DNA from: Oreocharis arfaki
Lineage: Eukaryota; Chordata; Aves; Passeriformes; Paramythiidae
DNA length: 64,000 nt
Reading direction: 5' to 3'
Assembly (NCBI GenBank): GCA_013398015.1
Contig: VZRR01004733.1
Coordinates: 160,516-224,515, forward strand
Shown: in pieces, positions 53,455-64,000 of the stretch
How the letters are laid out: each line of letters opens with the position of its first letter
Numbering within the stretch: position 1 is the stretch's first letter
Program-made: the position numbers and the translations under genes
The notes under the pieces: generated by a model
Databases searched by the model: none
What the model was told of the DNA's origin: nothing
Seen by the model: only the letters and a program-made list of their open reading frames with translations

Positions 53455-53990
53455 ACTAGGCAGGTCCTCTGGAGGTGCCTAGTACAATCCCCTTTGCTCA
53501 GAGTAGACTGAGCTACAGCAAGAGCTCGCTCAGGTCTGCATCCAACTGAATGTGGAAAATCTCCAGGGGTGGACACTGTCAAACCTCTCAGAGCAAGCTG
53601 TTCCACTGCTCAGCTTCTTGCACACTGATTTTTTTTTTTTTTTTTTGAATACTTAAACATAATTTTCTCTGGTTTGCTATGTGCCCATTGCCTCCTGTCC
53701 TAACTTTGGATGTGACTGAGAAGAGACTTACCCCACCCAATGGGATATTTATACACACTGATAAAAGATTCCCTTCTCAAACGTTCCCTTCTGCAAGCTG
53801 AAAAATCTCAGCTCTCTCAGCTTCTTCTTGTATAAAAGATGCTCCTTTACCATCTCTGTGACCTGTTGTACTCACTCCAGTATGTCCACGTCTCTCGCTG
53901 TCGAGCCAAGAACTGGACACAGTGCTCCAGCTCTGGTCTCACCAGTGCTCAGGAGACAGGAAGGATCATCTCCTCAGTGTGCTGCTCAGA
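53455..53990 (-). mobile_element. CR1 LINE fragment, about 535 bp
   Basis: Antisense CR1 landmarks run in order: GTCCTCTGGAGGTGCC, AAAATCTCCAGGGGTGG, GTTCCACTGCTC, and TGTGCCCATTGCCTCCTGTCC. They continue with GACTGAGAAGAGACT, GGGATATTTATACACACTG, CACTCCAGTATGTCCACG and AACTGGACACAGTGCTCCAG. An 18-base T tract lies at 53629-53646. Several overlapping ORFs at 53828-54176 fall in or next to this copy and should not be read as genes. Confidence 0.87.
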
Positions 53991-54600
53991 CTCAGCATCT
54001 CGTCTGCTACCACCACACTTTTGCATCAGAGAAGGAACTTTTCTTCTGCATTTGTTAAGTCTCTGGTTTGGACATTCTGCGAGTCTCCATTTCTGCACCA
54101 AATAAGCACAGAACCTTCTTGCCCCTCCTTTGTTACAGCTCCCCTCTACTTGGTGAAGTGGATAGCCCCTCAGTAAGGGACCTGCAGGGATGCATCATCA
54201 TCCCGTGGGAGCTTGGTATCTGAAACGCTGGGGTAGCTGCTCTGGTGTGTGCTGGGGACATGCTGTGTCACTCCCCCCCCACTGCTGGCACACAAATACT
54301 CCCCTCAGCAGCCGGGTTTCTGGATGGCTTTTGCACATTATCTGCAGAAAACTCTTCTCTGGGAGCTTCACGCTGGGCTGGCCCTTAAACTCACCTCTCC
54401 CAGCACCTGCTGAAAGGATACTTGTCTCTGCTTGCTCAAAGCTCAAAGCATCCTTTGATCAGGAATTTGATCATTACAAGCTGCTGGAAGTCACAGGCCC
54501 CGTGACTGCTTTTTCCTGATGAAGCAGGTGCCCTGACATTCCTCCAAGAGTTCCATCAATCCCTGGCTATCCCAGGAATTCACCGACTATAAACAAGCTG
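53991..54600. other. GC-richer block of unknown origin
   Basis: Directly after the CR1 copy the composition becomes clearly richer in C and G than the surrounding intron, for about 600 bp. It contains C-rich runs (CACTCCCCCCCCACTGC at about 54270) and ORFs on both strands, the longest 109 codons (54190-54519 +). None has a recognisable domain. It could be an older diverged transposon or LTR piece, or unique sequence. I see no terminal repeats. Confidence 0.5.
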
Positions 54601-56387
54601 AACCCTAAAAACACTGAGCAACCTGCTGTGTCTGATGCCTGCCTCTGTTAGCTGTGTTTTCTTTGTCATTCCTGCTTCCTTGGCTGCTTTTTTCCCTCTG
54701 AAAAGAGATGAAAAAAAAAAGGTATCCCTTTTTGCATCTGGTTTAAGATTCTTCTGTTTTGCTGAAGCCTTTGAGTTTTGCATGTATATGAAGAGGACAA
54801 GGTAATTATTGCCTCTAGAAACTACAGGACGTGGATAAATGGACTTACATGGAAACAAACTAGCTCATTCTTCTTCACAATCAATAGTACTCTTATTGAC
54901 AAGTATGGAGGTCTTATTCTACGAGAACAACCAGGTAATATACATAAAGATATTCAAATTTTTGCCTATTCTATATTCGTGATGAAATGCTGAGACACAG
55001 CAGCACTGGTATACAGTATTATTGTTGTGCAATCCTTGAGTGTTACAGTGGTATCATGATAATTTATTTCACCTGGCAAATCTCTTAATGGTCTTGAAGA
55101 AAAATGAATTTCAAGCTTTTTTTATGGAATATCAAATAACATATAGTCAGATTTAAAAATCCAGGTTATAACCTTTCATTTAGGCAACCACTTAAGAATC
55201 TTCTTAAGGCATAACATTTTAGTTAACAAGCAAGTAATCTATTGATGCACTGAATTTAGTGGCATTATCCCTGTAAAGTTATGCATGTGTCTAACTGTAT
55301 TGTTAGTGGCCACTTTAATGGAATTGTAAGTAGCACTCAGCCGGCAGAAATGTGATTAAGATGCATTATAAGCATGATAATAACTACTTTAGACACCAAA
55401 TAGAAATAAATTTGACAATATAAGAGGTTTTCTAGAGGCAATGACCTGAGCATGTTTTCTTTCAGGAAGTTTTAAGTAACAGAAGATATATGAATAAACA
55501 GTAGAGATGACACATAAGTTCTAAAGTTCATTATATGATTTCAGTTGACAAACACATAACCTTTTAAAAAAAATGTGTTATCTGCTCGATATTTGCAATT
55601 AAAGAACTTCAGTCAGAGTTAAAATTATGCCCTTTTATTAACTTGCTTGAGGTTCTGAAATGACAGGTGCTGATCCCTGAACAGAACTGTACTCATTTGC
55701 TTTTAAAGGACGAGTCAGAACCATCAAAGCATGAAGAAGTAGAGAGCCCAATGAAAGATGGGAGGAGGGAAAGCAGCAGCTGTAAATCACTGTTGCTGCT
55801 TTGAACAGCCTGTCTTATGGCTCCTTACCCACTGCAAATCTGGCACTAGCAGTGCAGTGAAGACTTGACAGTTTCAGATGTTCGTGGATATTTTGTCAGT
55901 CACTGTTATCTGCAGGCTTGAGGAGTTCATCTTCTGAAAATGGACAAGGGCTCTGTTGTTGAAAGAGAGAACATCAAACTGGTGTCTTCATAATGCTCAA
56001 TATTTGTTCTGGTTATGTAAATACTTAATAACAATGTTAATAAAAAAGTCACTTAAATCCATTAAAAAAATAGAAAGATGACCAAAAGTGACATAATTAA
56101 ATTTAAAATTCCTATTGATCTCTGATGTATGATTTTTAGCCTTGATTTCTAATGCAAAACTAAATCACTTCTTGTGCAGACTTACATATTTCCCCTGGGC
56201 TCACCTCAGACATAAAAGTGTTTGAGTTAGCAGTCTGGTTATGACTGAAATCTGATTCAGAATCACTTTTAAAACTTGTCAGACAGGTTTCTGCAGGTTA
56301 TGATGTGAAAATTGGAATATTTGTTTCCATTCCAGCTACATAATATTGTGAGTTTCTGAATACATAAAACTGAAAGAAAGAAGAGGG

Positions 56388-56480
56388 TTTGGGTTGTGGT
56401 TGGTGTTTTGGTTTTTTTACATTGGCTGGTTGGTTTTAGGATGTGATTTTGCTTGTTTGATTTTTTTTGTTTGTTTCTCT
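56388..56480. repeat. G/T-rich low-complexity stretch
   Basis: About 90 bp almost free of C on the + strand, with repeated GGTTG, GGTTTT and TTTGTTTG motifs. A degenerate T/G simple repeat is the likeliest explanation. Confidence 0.75.
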
Positions 56481-57550
56481 TATTTTAATGGAATGAGTAT
56501 TACAGTACATTAAGCAGTAATGTGTGAATGTAAGTCTAAGGAGGAACGACATTTTTAACTGCATTAGTAAACCCTTTTATATGTGGTTTTAAATTTACAT
56601 CACTACTCCTCACATCTATATTTAAAATTGAGACACTCATTTCATGATTTTTATAGTTTCAGATCTTGAGTAAATGCTCTAGTCAAGTTTTACCACAAGC
56701 CAAGCCTCATTTTTAAGTTTATTTTAAACTCAAATCCATGGGAGACAAAAATAAGAACTTTTGCTTTCTCATTATTCCTAACTTTTAACATTTTTGATAT
56801 ATCATATTGCCCCTCAGTGTCTTCTTCTCTGGACCTAACAAACCTGCTTCTTTTAACCCCTTACTTAAAGTTTTCTTCTCTTAATATCTCCTCTGGAGCT
56901 TCACTTGTCCCATATCTTTCCTAAAACGCTCTTCTCAGAATTTGTTATAATATTCCACTGAAGGTCTTGCTGGTATAGGATGGGAGGGAAGAGTGTTTAA
57001 AAATAATCTTTATAAATTTCAAAGTTCTATTTTTACATAAAATGTTGTTATGTTCAGGTTGTGACAGAGACACCAGTACTAATGGGATACTGTTGCTCTC
57101 TGCTAGTTTTTTTCTCTTCTGCAATGAAGTGGTTAATTTTTCTACCCTGAAATTCAGACCTTGCCCTTATTTGTATCTAATTTTCTTCAGACTTCAATCT
57201 GTTGAGGTTATTTGGAAACAATGGATTTGCAGATCTCTCAGCACGGTGTCTATCAGCTTCTAGATGTCATAACCCTACTTTTGATTTCTTTATCCAAACT
57301 ATTAAAGAATGTAATGAATGCACTCAGACCGCTGTGGAACAGCACTGCAAACCCTTGCCCAGCCAGACAGTGAACTGTTAACTGTTAACAGTGACTGAGA
57401 CAGTCTCACTGATTCCATCCAGGGAGTGTTTCCCCAGTTTGCCTATCAAAAGGTAATGAGAGAGAGCATTGGGTAGCTTTCTAAAGGGAAGCACAGTGAC
57501 GATGAGACTGCTTTTCCTGTATCCAAAAGGCCTATTATGCTATCATGAGG

Positions 57551-57563
57551 AAAAAAAAAAAAA
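57551..57563. repeat. Poly(A) tract
   Basis: Thirteen A bases in intron, with no recognised element next to it. A similar run of 12 A lies at 62416-62427. Confidence 0.88.
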
Positions 57564-58460
57564 TTAGACATGCCTTGTTCTTGATGAATCCACTGTCACT
57601 GTTACTCCTCTTCACGACTTTCTTATCTTTTAAGTGCTCAAGCAATGTTTGATTATTTGTTCTACCACTTTTGAGGAAGTGAAATTGAACTAATTTTGTG
57701 ACTTTCCCCTCCTTCTCCCACTTTAAAATAAGAACTGTGTTTATCTAATTCCATTTTCCTTGTATTTTATCTTCTCTCAGTCCCTATTAAGAATAGTCTC
57801 TTAGTAAGGAAAAAGTGTCATTTACTGAAATTTGCTAAGAGCATTAAAATCTGTGAGAGCTGACATTTATTACATTAAAACTCATCATTGCTTTGTAGTT
57901 TTATAAAGTGTGCCCTTAAGAAATGTGGGTAAAACTTGGAGGCATGAACTAAGGTCTCTATTCTATACAGCACATTGTTATATATGATAAATTATTTGGA
58001 AAATCTAGAATTGTTTTAGAACAATATATTTAGGAGACATCTAAGAATCATGGAAGATATAGTTAAAAGGGCCGAAACCAAAATGCTCAAAACTTGCAGT
58101 ATTAAGAATGGCATTTAAGATGTGATCTTTAAATCAGCAGAAACATCTGCTCTTCTCATAAAACTGTCATCAATTTGCTTATTGTGACCAATAATTTTGA
58201 AACTGTTCCATGAGAAAACTTTTTTTCTCAATCCTTTCCAGAAAATTTCAGTACTAATTTGCTTTTTAGATTCCCTAAGGAGAACTTCTAGAATATTCTT
58301 ATTTAGGGCTGTTAAGTGGATAACGCAGAATAATCAAAGGCCCAGCAATGGTCACCTGGTCCCTATGAACTCTTATTTTTTTAATGGCATCTAATAGAAA
58401 AGTATTTCTTGAATAAACTGTACTGGAATTCATTCCATTACAAATCTGTCTAGTTTAAAA

Positions 58461-58490
58461 ACCAACCATCAACCAATCAACCAATCAATT
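58461..58490. repeat. (CAAC/CAAT)n short tandem repeat
   Basis: ACCAACCATCAACCAATCAA followed by CCAATCAATT. Imperfect tandem CAACCAAT units. Confidence 0.85.
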
Positions 58491-58654
58491 AGACATGTCT
58501 AATGAACATCTATTTATTCTAAATTTCATTTTATTATACATTCCCTTATTAGTTACTCTTCATTATTGTGAATCCTCTGTTGGTAAATTCTTTTTATACT
58601 TCTTGTGGTTGAAAAAGAGAAAATTAAATGGAAAAAGGAAAAAAAATATTATAG

Positions 58655-58672
58655 AATATTATTAATAATATT
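58655..58672. repeat. 18-bp perfect AT palindrome
   Basis: AATATTATTAATAATATT equals its own reverse complement and is continued by ATTATTAA, making an (ATT)n-like AT-rich patch. Likely microsatellite-derived. Confidence 0.9.
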
Positions 58673-61600
58673 ATTATTAACTGCTATAAACCGTTTATGA
58701 TATTAAAATGGTTAAAATTAATACCTTTGTCAGAAACATTATAAATTACATATAAAGAAGATTTCTGGCTTGAGAATTTAAGTGTAGAAGATCAGACCTG
58801 AATTTTGCATGTACATGTGTGAGAAGGGGTGGGGGGGAGAAGAAGTGAAGTAGCATTAATTCATCACATTAACAGGATTAAAGACAGCTGAAGATTTTTT
58901 TAATCTAGATCATGTTTGACTAGAATTTCACATAAGTGTGTAACATCTGAGCTTTTAGAGAGTTTGCAATGTGAATTAGTATGACTGAGTTCTGTGTGAA
59001 ACCTTCCATGTGAAATGCTTGCCAGGCTGTCACCCTGATATTACTGATGTACTAGGAAATGAAACCAAGGACCATTGCAGTGTACAATAGATTGTCTTTA
59101 AATCCTTTTTTATTTCTGTATCTCATTTTCATCCTGTTAGTTTTCTCTAAAAGTCATAAACCTTCCTATCTCTGCAAAGGGAGAATTAAAAGGGAAACAG
59201 AAACGAAACCTGGTTTAATTGCAGGGCTCAAAATTGCTTCAGATAGATTTCGGAGCTGCAAATTTTTCTTAGGTGGATGTTTGAGGAGCTTTTGCTTGTA
59301 TATTGTCTGATCCTTTGGCAGAACTTATTAAAATAAAGTAACATATTGGATTTCTGTAGGAAGCACTTTATAATAGGTACACTTTTACTGTTGAGCTGAT
59401 ATCACCATTAATAATTTTCTTAACTGCCTTTTATGCTGTGCATTTACACAGGACTTGCTGCATTTGTACTCCTAAAAATGCTAGTTCACTGGAAATGTAC
59501 GTAGATGAGATTTTTTGATGCTTTTGTCTCAAGCAAAAATTAACATGTAAGTTTTTGCATATACTTGCATTCATAACCAAAATCACAGATGCGAGCTATA
59601 TGCTTGCTAGATTTTTACATGTATCAAAGAATAAAACCCAATCCTAAAATCCTTTACCTTTTACTTGTTTCATTCCTATATAGTACATATAAAAGTGGTT
59701 GGAAACAAAAAATATTTTGGAGGGATTAGGAGCATGTGGTCAGTATGCATGCCGGGGTTTAATCTCCCTATATGTTTAAAGAACAGTGATAAAAGCCAAA
59801 TCCACTTTCTGCTAAAGCTAACAAATAAACAAGAAGGAATATATCAAGAGGAGGAATAACCCTATTTTTTCCAATAATAAATGGATTTGCGTACTAATAG
59901 GAAGACCTGCTAGACTGCTGGAGGTGAGGAGGGATTAGCATCAATTTGTGTTTTAGCACTGCAGGAGGCTCCTAATTCTAGGGCAGCTCCTGTCAAAGTC
60001 ACCCTAGCAAGACAAGGGCTGAAGCATTTTTTTGTACCTAATTCATGCTAAATGGCAGACTCTTGTAAATATAAGCAGAGGAAAAGAGTACCCTCAACAC
60101 TGAGTCAGCATCAGACCTGTTTTTAAAGTCAATTTCATCCTGCTCACATTGATGCTTATTTTGTTCTTTCATTGCCATGAAAATTATTTCTCTATAAATT
60201 TGATAGTCTACATGTGCATCTTCATCAAAACAGTATTTTCTCTTGTTTCTGTGTTTCTGGCTAGTCAAAACAGGCTTCTCCTTTGAATCATCTGTGACCT
60301 ACCTGATACAGCTGTATCTTTTGAGAGGAAAAAAAAGAAATGATAAACCCAAATACACCAATTATGTGCCACAAAAATAGTGCTGTATTGACACCTCAAC
60401 ATTTCTGCTGATCCCTCTTCTTTGGCTTTTGAGGAGTGTTTTATCTGGAGAATAAAAAACCTAAAACTTTCAGTCTATGCTAGCTTTACTGTTAACCTGA
60501 GAATAATGAGACAAGGTGGGCTTATAGAAGCCAAAGTTGTTGGGATATTAAGGTAGCATTGTCATTTACATATTTTAAAAGCAACTTATTAATTAGATGT
60601 GTCTGGTTCAACACAGAGTCCCAGATAAAGAGAGGCGAATAAGAACCATTAGGCTTCTGTTTTAGAGGAGGGTGTTTCTTCCTTTTAAAAGACCTTTCAG
60701 TTTTTAGCAATGTAACATCAATCCTTGCCTAACCTTACTACAAAAAATAAAAGTTCTGTTTCCCCAGGATGTTTTAGTATAGTCACTTCACAGTAAATGC
60801 AGATGGATAAAAATAATAGAAGGGGGTGAGATGAGAAAAAAACGTTATGTGCAGATAAAAAATAACTCTTTGACTGGAGTGTATGAGACCTTGCTTCAGA
60901 GCAAGACTTGAATTGGTGATGTATTGTGATACCATAACACTTAACCTCTCTATCTTGCTTTTTCTAAAGAATCCACAACCCCTTAAAATTGTTTCCATTT
61001 TGTGATTGATGTATATGCTGGAATCTAAAATATTTTAGTAAAATTCATAATATTTCAGCTAAGCTTACTGTCAGAGGTATAACTCCTCAATGCTATAGTA
61101 AAGACTATGCTCAGGTCAGTACAGCACCAGGAGAACGTTGATTTAATTTGCCATTTACTTGGTATTTGAAGGGTGATCTCTGTAAAAACAATGCCTTTTA
61201 TTCTTCAAAATGCTGTGGCACTGTGTTAATCTTATATTAGAAGTCGTAGTACAATTTTGAACGTGATCAAAGCTCTATGTGTGCAGTTTGAACAGTGTTT
61301 ACAGTCATATTGGTGGAGTAAATCTTTATTGCTTGCCCCTTACCCAACCTAAATTAGTAAATTCAGAATGCAGTTGTTTATCATCTGAGTTTTACAGAAA
61401 ATCAAGTTCTAATGAAATATTAATTGCTAAAGATGTGCAACACTTAATTGTGTTTGTGTAACAATAATGTAGTTCATCTGCATTCTATAAAAACTTTGAA
61501 AGAAGGCACAAAATATATTTTGTTTTGAGGAGCTGTGAAGCCCCTGGTAAAGTTTTCTGGTGTTCAGCTGCATGTTGTTGAGATGCCTCATATCATTTAT

Positions 61601-62614
61601 GTCACACTGCATAAAAGAACAATAATATAAATGGATATCATCATTGTCTTTTATTCAGAAATTCAACATGACAGGAAATGTCTAAAACCATCTTGGGGTG
61701 GGGGAATCAATTATCTTGCTCCAATTTAGAAAGCAGTTTTTTTATCTTGTATGAGGTGTGTGAATTGCCCAAGCACTCCTTTAACATTTTAATAGTTATG
61801 TGTGACGGATGTTATGCTATCATAATTCTGTACTTCTTGTAACATGCTTTTAATTTTTTCTGTTTGAACATTTAGGTCCAAATTCTCATCTAGATGTACG
61901 GAGTTGTGCATTGTGCATGATTTGTGTACTAAAAATCTTCATTTATGCAATGATATTAATACTTGGAAGACACAATTTGCTTTTCAGGCTGAAAATGGTA
62001 TTTGCAGATCAAACAGAACACAGTTTTAGTAGTAATTTATAAAATTATTACTTGTGTGGTTTTTTGGGCTTGATTTTCATGGGCTGTCTCCTTACCGTTT
62101 TTCTAAAGCTGTCTCTTGTTGCTTAGAAATGCCTACCTGTTTGTGGGTTTTTTGCGTTTTCAGAATTCACACTTGAAATTGACGTGTGTTGCTCAGAGGG
62201 CACTCACTCAAGTTTGCACGTGCTTGTAAATACTTTATGTTTGCATATGTGCCTCCCACATAATCTGTGCTTTTAAACATAGAAACTGATTTTTGAGCCT
62301 CCATTTTCTTTCAAGGCCTTTAGCAACAGGTGGGTAACTGCACTTCCAAAGTAGGAAATCCAGAGATTTCCCCCATAATCATTGTGGATTACCAGGGTTA
62401 GTAGATTTGGTAGCGAAAAAAAAAAAAGATTCATTTAACTGACCTGTTTCCAAACTAAGTATATACATTTCACTCAAGTTTTTCCCTGGCTAAAAATACA
62501 TACCTAGCCTAATTCTGATCATAAGAATTTAAACTTGAAGTGATATTATTCAAGTCAAGAGTCTGATCTAGATTTTCAAGATGTCATATGTATTACATCT
62601 GACCATTTATCTTC

Positions 62615-62765
62615 AAGAGACATTAAATTAATTGCATTTGCCTAATCAATCTTCTTCTCCTTTATGTTTGAAGAAGCCCTTGGGCAGAAATTGTGTGTTG
62701 TCAAGGCACAGAGCTAATTGCTGTCATTAATTCACCACACAGAAAGTAAAAGCCTGGTGTCACAG
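62615..62765. promoter_or_regulatory. Candidate conserved noncoding element
   Basis: Contains TTAATTGCATTTG (about 62628-62640, POU/homeodomain-like), CTAATTG (62714-62720) and ATTAATTC (62726-62733), with no recognised repeat. Inference only. Confidence 0.22.
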
Positions 62766-64000
62766 ATAGGAAAAGGGATGTCAGTAGTGTCATTAATAAG
62801 CATTTTAAAAAACAAACTGCAATGTGTAATAGCCATTGATTGAATAGATAGCGTAAATAATGAAAAAACAGATATTAGAAACTGGTGTTAAGGATATCAA
62901 TTAAGATAATTTTATGAATGATTCATCATCTGGGATTGAGGTTTAAATTCTCCAAACTAGAACTCATCCATCTCACAATTTCCTTGAATTTTTTTTAGGC
63001 ATGAGACTGTCTTTTACCTCAGCATCTTCTTGCTGAAAAGTTACACCCACTTTTTACTGACATATGTTGGTATGATAGTATGTTGGTACAAAGTTTTGCT
63101 GGTGGCTTCGTGAGGTCATTCTTGCAGTGAGCAGTCACCAGTGAAGGTGTGAAGTAGCTGCTGGTGCCGACAACTCTGTCAGTGGGCTTCGTTTAAGCTG
63201 AGGCAGACATGAAAATGTGTGTAGACTTGCTTCTGCACTGACATGAGCATAGAGCAAAATACAGTTATTGAAATCAATATGGTTACATCAACATTTTGTC
63301 GGTGCTGCTTGTTAAAGGATTGTAAAGCCTGACCTTGTCCTATTTCTGCCTGTGATTTTAATAAGAACAATGCCTGCACAAACCTAATTTACTTGTTTGC
63401 TGTATGATCTATTTATATACTGTGTATAGGGCTACAATTTATTAAATACTGCAGAGGTCTCCAAGATAAGAGTTCTGTGGAGAAAGGTATGATAAGCTAT
63501 CATAATTACTTTATGCTCCTCATCTATTTGATGTCAGCAAAGCTCACAAAAGAGATGGATAAATATTTTTTTCATAGCAATGGGCAGCTTGGATACAGAA
63601 ATACCCCAATAGTTATGCAATCACTGTAAATTGGCTATGGCCTCTGATATGCAAACTGAGGACTATTTTGATAGATGCATTTTTTTACTCATAGTGACAA
63701 CCATTTTAATGACCTAAGATCCTGCTTTGGATGCCAAATCAAGGAATTTATAGTGGTATAAATTCTGGGAGTCCTTTACACAAAGGAGATGCCAGGTGAT
63801 TAATTTCTTTCACTATTTTAGACCCCTTGACAATGAGGAAAATTTCTTACCAATCATACTCAGTTCTTCTGAAGTTATGACAGTTTACCTGAAAATGTGA
63901 GGTTTGATATACTCCTTTGGGCATCACAGTGAGTTTAAAACAATGGCAATATGAGCCCTCTTGTTTCAGTTCTCCTGTTTTGTTGCAGTGCTTGGTGTTG

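Larger units (their letters stand above)
38024..64000 (+). other. GRM8: GRM8 intron downstream of the exon (3' end outside window)
   Basis: Noncoding sequence continues to the end of the window, so this intron is at least 26.0 kb. The next expected coding segment (the lobe 2 strand after NFNG and then the cysteine-rich domain) was not found. Contents are CR1 pieces, simple repeats, one GC-richer block and possible regulatory stretches, given separately. Intervals such as 43000-46400, 47400-52100 and 55000-58400 show nothing recognisable besides AT-rich DNA and chance ORFs. Confidence 0.85.

Noticed and set aside
54300..54360. TTATCTGCAGAAAACT, checked as continuation of the CR1 body
   Set aside because: The resemblance to the CR1 stretch around CATCTGCAAACTT is too short and unsupported by flanking matches.
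53828..54519. Several overlapping ORFs of 76-109 codons on the + strand
   Set aside because: They overlap in different frames, begin in an antisense CR1 copy, continue into GC-richer sequence that is poor in stops, and show no domain.
1..64000. Search by eye for tRNA or rRNA genes, CRISPR arrays, intact LTR retroviruses, mitochondrial insertions and CpG islands
   Set aside because: None showed convincing sequence features. Diverged copies could have been missed without a computed search.

Overview
This window looks like bird nuclear DNA: AT-rich, intronic, and thin in genes. The bird assignment rests on scattered fragments of CR1, the dominant avian LINE, several of which end in its characteristic terminal signature (ATTCTATGA or its complement). 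The ligand-binding-domain exon described below also reads as an amniote sequence. I cannot name the species.

The only coding sequence I can support is one internal exon at 37823-38023 on the + strand. It encodes 66 whole codons plus one split codon at each end. The translation matches the extracellular glutamate-binding (Venus flytrap) domain of a group III metabotropic glutamate receptor, and GRM8 fits better than GRM4 or GRM7. The exon has a good polypyrimidine tract and AG acceptor, and a consensus GTAAGT donor. It therefore sits inside a very large gene: at least 37.8 kb of intron lies upstream and at least 26.0 kb downstream. I saw no neighbouring GRM8 exon, no promoter or CpG island, no RNA gene and no second gene. 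Every other open reading frame is a chance ORF or lies in a repeat.

Region by region: 1-37822 is the upstream intron. It holds CR1 fragments near 0.5, 6.8, 10.9 and 24.6-25.2 kb, a probable ancient amniote repeat near 23.9 kb, several microsatellites, a four-copy 14-bp tandem repeat at 35.84 kb and a near-perfect hairpin at 34.5 kb. The exon follows at 37.8 kb. 38024-64000 is the downstream intron. It holds CR1 fragments at 40.0, 42.2, 52.6 and 53.5-54.0 kb, a GC-richer unexplained block at 54.0-54.6 kb, a hairpin at 46.4 kb and further simple repeats. A few stretches (about 2.5, 26.6, 52.2 and 62.7 kb) are dense in homeodomain-type and other motifs and could be conserved noncoding elements. 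That is inference and needs an alignment.

I found no bacterial-style operon, CRISPR array, intact mobile element or other self-contained new system. The most useful results are the exon call, its symmetric 1-1 phase together with its conserved ligand-binding lysine, and the candidate regulatory and rearranged sequences in the introns.
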